This document shows positions 1 to 8,252 of a stretch of 13,705 nt of DNA, in pieces. Positions within the stretch are counted from its first letter, which is position 1, and each line of letters opens with the position of its first letter. The notes below the pieces were generated by a model. The model was not told where the DNA came from and ran no database searches. It worked only from the letters and a program-made list of their open reading frames with translations. Position numbers and translations under genes: made by a program. Location: contig CAJGDZ010000028.1 of assembly GCA_904502055.1 (NCBI GenBank), forward strand, positions 1 to 13,705, written 5' to 3'. This stretch comes from an uncultured Clostridia bacterium. GTDB taxonomy: Bacteria; Bacillota; Clostridia; Oscillospirales; CAG-272.

Positions 1-82
1 CTTCTCACGCGTGAGAAGGTCTCAAAATGACTCGGATATCGGATCATACGTTGTTTTCGCGTTACCGTTCGGGCTCCGTATC
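1..82 (+). repeat. Dispersed intergenic repeat, copy 1 (cut by window start)
   Basis: This segment aligns without gaps to 9050-9131 with only a handful of mismatches. It starts inside a palindrome whose complete 28-bp form is seen at 9045-9072, so the window begins within the repeat. No credible gene is present: the short open frames here lack ribosome binding sites. The copy lies about 310 bp upstream of the livK start, as does the second copy. The repeat's nature (MITE-like, REP-like or other) cannot be told from two copies. Confidence 0.8.
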
Positions 83-120
83 AAGCGTAGCCGTTTTGCC
101 TGTAGGGAAAAGTTTTGCGG

Positions 121-180
121 AGCTTTTTCAAAAGCGACCGTATCCCCAGCCAACACAAGCACACCGACAAATCAAAATTT
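121..180 (+). repeat. 60-bp intergenic repeat unit, copy 1
   Basis: The 60 bases align gap-free with 8011-8070, with 10 differences by eye. The first 20 bases match at 19 positions and the last 10 (atcaaaattt) are identical. The 3' end recurs in reverse orientation near 8838-8860 and in weaker form near 9218-9235. It appears to be part of a mosaic family of intergenic elements. No coding potential is seen. Confidence 0.75.
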
Positions 181-308
181 GAACGATGATTTTGGCTTTT
201 GGTCGGTAAAAGCACCAAAAAAATGAAGGCAGGGGCGGGCGTTCCTGCAAAATGCTTGTGCAAATTGCTGAAAATATGAAAAAATTGAGAAAAAATTGAC
301 AAAAAGCA

Positions 309-337
309 TTTACTTTAGCACGCGAAAGTGATATAAT
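309..337 (+). promoter_or_regulatory. Promoter of the first liv operon
   Basis: A perfect -10 box TATAAT (332-337) has an upstream TG, giving an extended -10 (TGATATAAT). A moderate -35, TTTACT (309-314), lies 17 bases upstream. Transcription would start near 344, leaving a leader of about 45 nt before livK. A consensus TTGACA at 296-301 is too far from this -10 (30 nt) to be its partner. Confidence 0.75.
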
Positions 338-347
338 TTAATCACTT
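326..347. promoter_or_regulatory. Candidate operator palindrome over the -10 box
   Basis: The arms AAGTGAT (326-332) and ATCACTT (341-347) are perfect inverted repeats separated by 8 bases, and they span the TATAAT box and the likely start site. A protein bound here would block RNA polymerase, so a repressor site is a reasonable inference. The regulator is not in the window, and no such palindrome is obvious at the second liv promoter. Confidence 0.4.
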
Positions 348-389
348 ACACCCTACTGTCAAGTGGGGAAAACAATGGAGGAAAAGAAA

Positions 390-1565
390 ATGAAAAAGAT
401 TCTGGCACTCGTACTTGCTGCACTCATGCTGCTTTCTCTGGTAGCGTGCGGTGGCGACAACACCGGCAAGACCGATGAAAAGGTACTCAAGATCGGTGTA
501 TTTGAGCCCTCTACGGGCGACTCCGCATCGGGCGGAAAGAAGGAAATTCTCGGTATGCAGTACGCAAACGCTGAGACCCCTACGGTTATGATCGGCGGCG
601 AGGAGTACAAGGTTGAGCTTGTGCTTGCCGACAACGGTTCTTCGACCGACAAGGCACCCTCTGCGGCAACCGCTCTCGTTGACGCTGACGTTTCGATCGT
701 CCTTGGCTCCTACGGCTCGGGCGTTTCGATGGCAGGAAGCGAGTTCTTTGACCAGGCAGGTCTTGCCGCTATCGGCGTAACTTGCACCAACCCCAACGTT
801 ACGGCAGGTAACTCTCACTACTTCCGCATCTGCTTCCTGGATCCGTTCCAGGGCTCGGTTCTTGCGAACTTTGCCGCTGACAAGTTCGGCGCAAAGAAGG
901 CATATCTCCTTGGTGAGCTTGGCAACGAGTACGACCAGGGTCTCATTACCTTCTTCGAGCAGGCGTTCACCGCTAAGGGCGGCGAGGTCATGAAGGATTC
1001 CTATCCCACCAACCAGGCAGACTTCACCACTTACCTGAATAAGGCAAAGGAATTCGGCGCTGACGTTATCTTCACGCCCGTTTCCATCGCTTACGCAACC
1101 CAGATCATCACCCAGGCGGCAACGCTTGGTATCACCGCTCCCATCCTCGGCTCCGACACGCTTGACGATAACAAGGTGCTTGAGGCCGCTAAGGGAACGA
1201 ACGTACAGGTTTACGTTTCGACCTTCTACCAGGAGGGTGGTAACGCTGAGTTCGACGCAGGCATCAAGAACTACATCAACACCAATGCCGAGGCTATGAC
1301 GGCCAACGGCGGCAACGATACCATTTCGGCAGTAACCGCAATGGGATACGATGCTTACTACGTAGCTCTTGAGGCTGCCAAGGCTGCAGGCTCTGCTGAC
1401 AAGGCTGCCATCAAGGCTGCTCTGCCGAACGTTACCTACACGGGCGTTTCGGGCGCGATCGCGTTTGACGAGATCGGCGACGCCGTTCGTGACACCGCAT
1501 ACATCAAGGCATCCGACAACGCAAACGCGGCTTGGGTTCTTGAGACGGTTCAGAAGGCTGACTGA
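390..1565 (+). CDS. livK: Branched-chain amino acid type ABC transporter, substrate-binding lipoprotein (operon 1)
   Basis: This 391-residue protein captures ligand outside the membrane for the LivHMGF importer. Residues 1-19 form a lipoprotein signal peptide, with the lipobox ending in Cys20 (LSLVAC), so the mature protein is lipid-anchored. The rest is a type I periplasmic-binding fold of the Peripla_BP_6/LivK kind (GVFEPSTGD near the N-terminus; GSYGSGVS and GYDAYYVALEAAK later). The ATG at 390 is chosen because GGAGG (377-381) lies 8 bases upstream; a GTG at 363 would add nine residues and bury this site. It lacks the usual EIN-x-x-GG element of classical LivK, reading EILGMQYANAE instead, so the ligand need not be Leu/Ile/Val. 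It is first in a five-gene operon and is followed by a stable stem-loop. Confidence 0.9.
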   Translation: MKKILALVLAALMLLSLVACGGDNTGKTDEKVLKIGVFEPSTGDSASGGKKEILGMQYANAETPTVMIGGEEYKVELVLADNGSSTDKAPSAATALVDADVSIVLGSYGSGVSMAGSEFFDQAGLAAIGVTCTNPNVTAGNSHYFRICFLDPFQGSVLANFAADKFGAKKAYLLGELGNEYDQGLITFFEQAFTAKGGEVMKDSYPTNQADFTTYLNKAKEFGADVIFTPVSIAYATQIITQAATLGITAPILGSDTLDDNKVLEAAKGTNVQVYVSTFYQEGGNAEFDAGIKNYINTNAEAMTANGGNDTISAVTAMGYDAYYVALEAAKAAGSADKAAIKAALPNVTYTGVSGAIAFDEIGDAVRDTAYIKASDNANAAWVLETVQKAD

Positions 1566-1589
1566 AATTCGCTTTCATAACGAAAACTC

Positions 1590-1619
1590 CGCTTGGCAGA
1601 GCTTTTGCTCTGCCAAGCG
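1590..1619 (+). terminator. Intercistronic stem-loop after livK (partial terminator or mRNA stabiliser)
   Basis: A perfect 13-bp stem (1590-1602 with 1607-1619) closes a TTTT loop. The T-run that follows is interrupted (ttagttgctttttt), so termination is probably incomplete. In binding-protein operons such a hairpin after the first gene commonly raises the binding protein's level over the membrane parts; that role is inferred here. The remaining gap to livH (1620-1743) shows no further gene. Confidence 0.65.
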
Positions 1620-1743
1620 TTAGTTGCTTTTTTGGCGGTGCGAAAAATTACGGATTTTTGGGGAAACGCCGTGGTTTTTCGGACAGCCAAAGGGCGTTTT
1701 GTCTACGCGCGCGGCGCGGAATTTTCTAAAGAGAGGTGCTTTT

Positions 1744-2625
1744 GTGGAATTTTTTGCTTCACTTCTGGTGTCGGGCGTATCGCTCGGCGGTCAGTATGCG
1801 CTGATTGCCATCGGCTATACGATGGTTTACGGTATTCTCCGTCTGATCAACTTTGCACACGGAGACGTGTTTATGGTTTCGGGTATGATCATGGTCTATA
1901 TGTCGACCGTGCTTCCGTGGTACGTTGCGATCCCGCTTTCCGTAATCGTTACGGTGATTCTCGGCGGTACGATCGAGCGCGTGGCGTACAAGCCGCTTCG
2001 TTCGGCGCCCCGAATGAGCGTAATGATCTCGGCCATCGGTGTTTCGTATCTTTTGCAGAACCTGATGACCTACATAACCGCGGGACAGCCGCAGTATTAT
2101 CCCAACAACCGCATTCCGTTCCTGTCCAAGACGGTAAATATTTTTGGTACGCCCACCCAATGGGCCAAGCTGATCACGCCTGTGATCGTGGTGGCTCTTG
2201 TTGTGGCGCTCACGTACCTGATCAACCGCACCAAGGTCGGTATGGCAATGCGCGCGGTCTCCAAGGATTTTGAGACCTCTCAGCTGATGGGCATCAAGAT
2301 CAACAGCGTTATCAGCACGACGTTCATCATCGGCTCGACGCTGGCGGCCGTCGGCTCGATCCTGTATTTCTCGAATTACTCGGTCATCGTGCCCACCTCG
2401 GGCGCACTGCCCGGACTTCGCGCCTTCGTGGCGGCTGTGGTTGGCGGTATCGGCTCGATTCCCGGTGCGGTGGTCGGCGCGTTTGTCGTCGGCATTTGCG
2501 AGAGCCTGATTCGCGGCACCGATCTTGCCACCTTTGCCGATGCCTTTACGTTTGCACTTTTGATCATCATTCTCGTCGTCAAGCCCACGGGTCTGTTTGG
2601 CGAGAAGACCACCGATAAGGTATAA
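1744..2625 (+). CDS. livH: Branched-chain amino acid type ABC transporter permease LivH (operon 1)
   Basis: This is one of two membrane subunits forming the import channel. The 293-residue protein is almost wholly hydrophobic segments and carries the LivH hallmarks: GYTMVYG followed by INFAHGD (about residues 24-41), the MRAVSKD...LMGI cytoplasmic loop that contacts the ATPases, and GGIGSIPGA near the C-terminus. The start chosen is GTG at 1744, with AGAGAGG (1730-1736) seven bases upstream and homology beginning at once (EFFASLLVSGVSLG). A longer open frame from 1624 would add 40 residues unlike any LivH. LivM starts 13 bases after its stop, so the two are likely translated together. Confidence 0.9.
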   Translation: MEFFASLLVSGVSLGGQYALIAIGYTMVYGILRLINFAHGDVFMVSGMIMVYMSTVLPWYVAIPLSVIVTVILGGTIERVAYKPLRSAPRMSVMISAIGVSYLLQNLMTYITAGQPQYYPNNRIPFLSKTVNIFGTPTQWAKLITPVIVVALVVALTYLINRTKVGMAMRAVSKDFETSQLMGIKINSVISTTFIIGSTLAAVGSILYFSNYSVIVPTSGALPGLRAFVAAVVGGIGSIPGAVVGAFVVGICESLIRGTDLATFADAFTFALLIIILVVKPTGLFGEKTTDKV

Positions 2626-2638
2626 GGGGGTGCGTACC

Positions 2639-3871
2639 ATGGAAAAGACCAACAAAAAAAGCCTTGTTTACGCACTTGCGGCCATTTTGTGCCTGCTCCT
2701 TGCGGTTTCTCTCTTGGAAAATCTCAATCTTTGGATAACGGTTCCCAAGTGGCTCAAGCCCACCTCGATGCTCTTTACGGTTCTCAAAAAGGGCGCGGTC
2801 TATTCGCTGATCGCGGTTTCTCTGAACCTTCTCAACGGCTTCACCGGCCTGTTTTCGCTCGGTCACGCCGGATTTATGCTTCTGGGCGCCTATACCTATG
2901 CGATCTTCTGCACGCCGATCGACGTCAAGACCTCGGTCTTCTATAAGTACGGCGGCTCGTCGGTCAACTTCTCCTTTGTGGAAATGTATGAGAAGCTGTT
3001 TGGCGAAAATATGCTCAGTGTGTCGCTGGGTGTGATCACCGCGATGATCCTGGCGGGTCTTGTGGCGGCCCTCGTGGCCTTCCTCATCGGTCTGCCGGTA
3101 CTGAGACTTAAGAGTGACTACCTTGCCATCGCCACGCTCGGCTTTGCCGAGATCGTGCGTGCCCTGTTCCAGTGGGAGGCTCCCTTCTGGGGCAAGATCA
3201 CCAACGGCGCGAATATGATCAAGGGATTCCCCAAATTTTCCGATTTCAACATCAAGGGCGCGAACGGCCAGGTCGTTTACTATATGTCCACGCTGGTTCC
3301 GTTCCTTTTTGCGGGCGCTTGCATCGCCATTATGGTGCTGATCATCCGCTCCACGCACGGCCGCGCCTTCAAGGCCATCCGTGACGACGAGATCGCCGCT
3401 GAGGCAATGGGCATCAATCTCGCGAAGCACAAGATGCTGTCCTTCTGCACGTCGGCCTTCTTTGCCGGCATCGGCGGCGTGATGTACGCGATGTATACCA
3501 CCACCGTGCAGGCCAAGCCCTTCACGTCGGCCCTTACGTATGAGATTCTTCTCATCGTGGTCATCGGCGGCATCGGCTCGGTGTCGGGAAGCTGCCTGGC
3601 GTCCTTCCTCTTTATCGCTTGCTCGGAATGGTGGCTGAGATTCCTTGACAAGGAGACCGTGATCGGTTCCTTCCGCGTTCCGCTTCTTAGAGACGGCTTC
3701 CGTATGGTGGTGTTCTCGGTGGTCATTATGATCATCGTTCTGTTCTTCCGCCGCGGCATCATGGGCGATAAGGAATTGCCCGACGTGATGCGCAATCTCG
3801 GGAAGAAGATTTCCCAAAAGAAACTGAAGGCAAAGGAGGGGGCAACCGATGAAAACGGTACTGAAGCTTGA
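2639..3871 (+). CDS. livM: Branched-chain amino acid type ABC transporter permease LivM (operon 1)
   Basis: This is the second channel subunit, 410 residues. Family motifs are clear: SLNLLNGFTGLFSLGHAGFM (about 61-80), GLPVLRLKSDYLAIATLGFA (151-170), the ATPase-coupling loop HGRAFKAIRDDEIAAEAMGI (240-259), and GGIGSVSG towards the C-terminus. It is somewhat long for LivM: extra hydrophilic sequence lies at about 94-125 and 180-212, plus a charged C-terminal tail of about 35 residues. ATG 2639 is preceded by AAGGGGG (2624-2630). The last 23 bases overlap livG, whose Shine-Dalgarno lies inside livM, which implies translational coupling. Confidence 0.9.
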   Translation: MEKTNKKSLVYALAAILCLLLAVSLLENLNLWITVPKWLKPTSMLFTVLKKGAVYSLIAVSLNLLNGFTGLFSLGHAGFMLLGAYTYAIFCTPIDVKTSVFYKYGGSSVNFSFVEMYEKLFGENMLSVSLGVITAMILAGLVAALVAFLIGLPVLRLKSDYLAIATLGFAEIVRALFQWEAPFWGKITNGANMIKGFPKFSDFNIKGANGQVVYYMSTLVPFLFAGACIAIMVLIIRSTHGRAFKAIRDDEIAAEAMGINLAKHKMLSFCTSAFFAGIGGVMYAMYTTTVQAKPFTSALTYEILLIVVIGGIGSVSGSCLASFLFIACSEWWLRFLDKETVIGSFRVPLLRDGFRMVVFSVVIMIIVLFFRRGIMGDKELPDVMRNLGKKISQKKLKAKEGATDENGTEA

Positions 3872-4688
3872 GGATATTACCATGCAGTTCGGCGGCGTGG
3901 TCGCCGTCAACAACCTCTCCATGCACGTTGACGAGGGCGAGATCGTCTCGCTCATCGGCCCCAACGGTGCGGGAAAGACCACGGTCTTTAACGTCATCAC
4001 CGGCGTTTACGAGGCCACCAACGGCCGCGTCTCCTTTGAGGAGAATCCCATGCTGGAAAACTTCCCCAAGGGCAAAATGAAAACGCTCTACGCGGGCGAA
4101 AATGCGGGCGTATATACGGCAACAATGGTAAAGACGCCCGATAAGATCACAGAGATGGGTATCGCGCGAACCTTCCAGAACATCCGTCTGTTTAAGTCGA
4201 TGACGGTGCTGGAAAACGTCGTTACGGCGATGCACCTGCGCAGAAAGAGCAATTTCTTCACGGCAACCTTTATGCTTGACCGTGCAGAGAGAAAGAAATT
4301 TGTGGAGAAGGCCGAGGCGCTTCTGAAGGAGGTCGACCTGTTTGACCTCAAGGACGAGCTTGCCACCTCGCTTCCTTACGGAAAGCAGAGACGGCTTGAG
4401 ATCGCGCGAGCCCTTGCCACCGAGCCTAAGCTCCTGCTTTTGGATGAGCCTGCGGCGGGTATGAACCCGCAGGAGACCGAGGATCTGACCAAATTCATTC
4501 ACAGCATCCGTGATAAGTTTGGGCTTACGATCTTCCTGATTGAGCACCACATGAATCTGGTTATGGACATTTCCGACCGCATTTACGTAATCGACTTCGG
4601 AAAGCAGATCGCCGAGGGAACGCCCGCGGAGATCCAGGACAACCAGAAGGTTATCGATGCATATCTGGGGGTGGCTGACAATGAGTGA
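3849..4688 (+). CDS. livG: Branched-chain amino acid type ABC transporter ATP-binding protein LivG (operon 1)
   Basis: This cytoplasmic ATPase subunit pairs with LivF to power import. All nucleotide-binding motifs are present in the 279 residues: Walker A GPNGAGKTT (37-45), Q-loop Gln110 in IARTFQNIRLF, the LivG-type signature LPYGKQRRLEIARAL (175-189), Walker B LLLLDEP with Glu200, and the H-loop His233. It is about 25 residues longer than typical LivG because of extra sequence at about 67-100, between Walker A and the Q-loop. AGGAGG (3834-3839) precedes ATG 3849 by nine bases. The start overlaps livM by 23 bases and the end overlaps livF by 8. Confidence 0.93.
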   Translation: MKTVLKLEDITMQFGGVVAVNNLSMHVDEGEIVSLIGPNGAGKTTVFNVITGVYEATNGRVSFEENPMLENFPKGKMKTLYAGENAGVYTATMVKTPDKITEMGIARTFQNIRLFKSMTVLENVVTAMHLRRKSNFFTATFMLDRAERKKFVEKAEALLKEVDLFDLKDELATSLPYGKQRRLEIARALATEPKLLLLDEPAAGMNPQETEDLTKFIHSIRDKFGLTIFLIEHHMNLVMDISDRIYVIDFGKQIAEGTPAEIQDNQKVIDAYLGVADNE

Positions 4689-5409
4689 AAAGATTCTGGA
4701 AGTTTGCAATCTGTCGGTTTCGTATGGCGGCATTGAGGCGGTAAAGGACATTTCCTTTGACGTAGAGCGCGGCGAGATCGTTACGCTGATCGGCGCCAAC
4801 GGCGCGGGCAAAAGCACCACGCTTAAAAGTATTGCAGGACTTGTGAAGCCTAAGCAGGCATCGATCGTGTTTGAGCGACAGGAGCTTGTGGGCCGTCAGC
4901 CCAACTTCATCGTGAAGAGCGGCGTGACGCTGGTTCCCGAGGGACGCCGCGTGTTCCCCAATCTTACGGTCAAGGAAAACCTCAAGATCGGCGCGTATCT
5001 GCGAACGGATAACCTGGATGCCGATATCGAGTACGTGTATGGCTTGTTCCCGCGCCTGAAGGAGCGCGAATGGCAGCTGGCGGGTACGCTTTCGGGCGGT
5101 GAGCAGCAGATGCTGGCCGTGGGACGCGCGCTTATGAGCCGACCGAAGTTCATTATGATGGACGAGCCCTCCCTGGGTCTGGCACCGCTGGTGGTCAAGG
5201 ATATTTTCTCGATCATCAAGACCATCAACAAGCAGGGCATCACGGTGCTCCTCATTGAGCAGAACGCCAACATGGCGCTTCAGGTGGCCGACAAGGCTTA
5301 CGTGCTGGAAACCGGTCGCATTACCATGAGCGGCACGGGTGCCGAGCTTTTGGCTGACCCGAGAATCCGCGAGGCGTATCTCGGCAAGACCAAGAGCGCC
5401 ATTCAATAA
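4681..5409 (+). CDS. livF: Branched-chain amino acid type ABC transporter ATP-binding protein LivF (operon 1)
   Basis: This is the second ATPase of the importer, 242 residues, a normal length for LivF. It has Walker [10 protein letters not shown] (38-46), the LivF-typical [14 protein letters not shown] region (84-97), signature LSGGEQQ (137-143), Walker [14 protein letters not shown] (157-169) and [10 protein letters not shown] (191-200). Gln replaces the H-loop His, which is normal for LivF. ATG 4681 is used because homology starts there; an upstream in-frame ATG at 4657 lies within livG. It overlaps livG by 8 bases and completes the operon. asnS follows after 58 bases with no clear terminator between them. 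Confidence 0.93.
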   Translation: MSEKILEVCNLSVSYGGIEAVKDISFDVERGEIVTLIGANGAGKSTTLKSIAGLVKPKQASIVFERQELVGRQPNFIVKSGVTLVPEGRRVFPNLTVKENLKIGAYLRTDNLDADIEYVYGLFPRLKEREWQLAGTLSGGEQQMLAVGRALMSRPKFIMMDEPSLGLAPLVVKDIFSIIKTINKQGITVLLIEQNANMALQVADKAYVLETGRITMSGTGAELLADPRIREAYLGKTKSAIQ

Positions 5410-5467
5410 TCCGTTTAAACCCGAAAACCAAATGTCCGCTTTGTGCGGAAGGGAGATAGAGAGAAGT

Positions 5468-6862
<1,395 letters not shown>

Positions 6863-6869
6863 AAAATAC

Positions 6870-6892
6870 GGGGGAGCTTTCGCGGCTCCCCC
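6870..6892 (+). terminator. Stem-loop between asnS and mutY
   Basis: The stem gggggagc (6870-6877) pairs perfectly with gctccccc (6885-6892) around a 7-base loop. Only a weak T-rich tail follows (tatattc), so it may be a leaky terminator allowing some readthrough into mutY. The A-run on its left (aaaaaata) would make a better terminator on the minus strand, but no minus-strand gene is seen nearby. Confidence 0.55.
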
Positions 6893-6916
6893 TATATTCA
6901 CCGAAAAGGAAACGAA

Positions 6917-7990
6917 ATGGCAACAAACAACAAAAAGGGAGGCGCGCTCGATCGCGCCCGTCTGAGGGAGGCGGTGCCGCGCCTGCTTTCGTGGTACGCG
7001 GCGGTCAAAAAGCCGCTTCCGTGGCGGCTCTCGCCCACGGCGTATCACGTGTGGATCTCGGAGATCATGCTGCAGCAGACGCGCATTTCGGCGGCCATCC
7101 CGTATTATGAGCGATTTCTTCGGGCGCTTCCCGACGTAAAGGTCCTCGCCGAGGTCGACGAGGAGGTGCTGATGAAGCTGTGGGAGGGACTGGGCTACTA
7201 CAGCCGCGCGCGCAACCTCAAAAAGGCGGCGGTGCGCGTGATGACCGAGCACGGCGGCGAGCTGCCGCGCACCGCACATGAGCTGCGTGAGCTGGACGGC
7301 ATCGGACCGTATACCGCGGGCGCCATCGCATCGATCGCCTTCGGTCAGCCCAGCGCGGCCGTTGACGGCAACGTTTTGCGCGTGATCTCGCGCCTTACGG
7401 CACTGGAGGACGATGTGATGTCCGCCGCCACGCGCGGAAAGGTCACCGAGGCGCTGGAGGAGGTCTACCCCTCGGGCGAGGACGCGGGCAATCTTACCCA
7501 AGCGCTGATGGAGCTGGGCGAAAACGTCTGCATTCCAAACGGCGAGGCCAAGTGTGACGCGTGTCCGCTGGCCGAGCTTTGTCTGGCAAAGCGGCAGGGG
7601 CGGCAGGACGATCTGCCCGTAAAAACGCCCCCAAAGCCGCGCCGCATCGAAAAGCGTACTGTGCTTTTGCTTAAATGCGGTGATCAATATGCGCTGGCAC
7701 AGCGCGAGAAAAAAGGACTTTTGGCCGGTCTTTGGGAATTCCCGAATACCGACGGACACCTCGATGCAAGCGGCGCACTTGAGGCGGCGCGCGCCCTCGG
7801 CGCGTCCCCGCTTTCCGCGTCGCCCGTGGGTGACGCACTTCACGTCTTTTCGCACGTGGAGTGGCATATGATCGGCTACCTTGTCGAGTGTGACCGCCTT
7901 CCGGCGGCGCTTGCTCACGCCACCCCCGACGTCATCCGCACCGAATACGCCATCCCCAAAGCCTTTCGCGCCTACCTCGCCAAAATATAA
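6917..7990 (+). CDS. mutY: Adenine DNA glycosylase MutY (A/8-oxoG repair)
   Basis: This 357-residue base-excision repair enzyme removes adenine mispaired with 8-oxoguanine. Visible elements in order: catalytic Glu49 in WISEIMLQQT, the helix-hairpin-helix LDGIGPYTAGAI (126-137), catalytic Asp150 in VDGNV, and four Cys ligands of a [4Fe-4S] cluster (205, 213, 216, 222; spacing x7-x2-x5). A C-terminal NUDIX-like domain follows (about 245-357), with FSHVEW (311-316), whose FSH element contacts 8-oxoG in Gram-positive MutY. Tyr132, where EndoIII has its catalytic Lys, supports MutY over Nth. AAGGA (6906-6910) lies six bases before ATG 6917. A strong terminator follows the stop. Confidence 0.95.
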   Translation: MATNNKKGGALDRARLREAVPRLLSWYAAVKKPLPWRLSPTAYHVWISEIMLQQTRISAAIPYYERFLRALPDVKVLAEVDEEVLMKLWEGLGYYSRARNLKKAAVRVMTEHGGELPRTAHELRELDGIGPYTAGAIASIAFGQPSAAVDGNVLRVISRLTALEDDVMSAATRGKVTEALEEVYPSGEDAGNLTQALMELGENVCIPNGEAKCDACPLAELCLAKRQGRQDDLPVKTPPKPRRIEKRTVLLLKCGDQYALAQREKKGLLAGLWEFPNTDGHLDASGALEAARALGASPLSASPVGDALHVFSHVEWHMIGYLVECDRLPAALAHATPDVIRTEYAIPKAFRAYLAKI

Positions 7991-7994
7991 AACA

Positions 7995-8018
7995 AAAAAG
8001 CCCCGTCCGGGGCTTTTT
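7995..8018. terminator. Intrinsic terminator after mutY, bidirectional in form
   Basis: aaaaagcccc (7995-8004) and ggggcttttt (8009-8018) are perfect complements around a GTCC loop, with a T-run on the right and an A-run on the left. It would end the liv/asnS/mutY transcription unit four bases after the mutY stop codon. Confidence 0.9.
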
Positions 8019-8070
8019 CAAAAGCGACCGTATCCTCGGCCGACGTAGCCACATCGGCAAATCAAAATTT
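8011..8070 (+). repeat. 60-bp intergenic repeat unit, copy 2
   Basis: This aligns gap-free with 121-180 (10 differences by eye). Here the unit begins inside the right arm of the mutY terminator, so the terminator T-run is part of the repeat boundary. No open frame is supported. Confidence 0.75.
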
Positions 8071-8102
8071 ATAAAAAGAAAAGGGTGCCGCAAATTGGCA
8101 CC
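8071..8102 (-). terminator. Terminator-like hairpin, minus strand
   Basis: ggtgcc (8084-8089) pairs with ggcacc (8097-8102). Read on the minus strand, the hairpin is followed by a T-rich run (complement of ataaaaagaaaag), the form of an intrinsic terminator. No minus-strand gene lies upstream of it (8103-9400), so it may be a remnant of a lost gene or part of the local repeats. Confidence 0.4.
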
Positions 8103-8217
8103 ACAACATTATTATTATATCATATTTTTGGCGATTTGTAAAGTGTTTCCTTTGTGCATTCCTACAAAATCTGCGAAATAAACAAAAAATAATTGTTAAG
8201 TTTTTACAAATTGCCTA

Positions 8218-8246
8218 TTGAAATGGGGGAGGAAATCTGGTAAAAT
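8218..8246 (+). promoter_or_regulatory. Sigma-A promoter in front of the candidate non-coding RNA
   Basis: TTGAAA (8218-8223) and TAAAAT (8241-8246) are separated by exactly 17 bases, each one mismatch from consensus, in an AT-rich setting. The start site would be near 8253. No credible protein gene follows before the terminator at 8701-8759. Confidence 0.7.
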
Positions 8247-8252
8247 ATAGGT

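Noticed and set aside
11..226. 71-codon frame in the repeat at window start
   Set aside because: It runs through a dispersed repeat whose second copy (9050 onward) does not keep the frame or sequence downstream, and no start signal is present.
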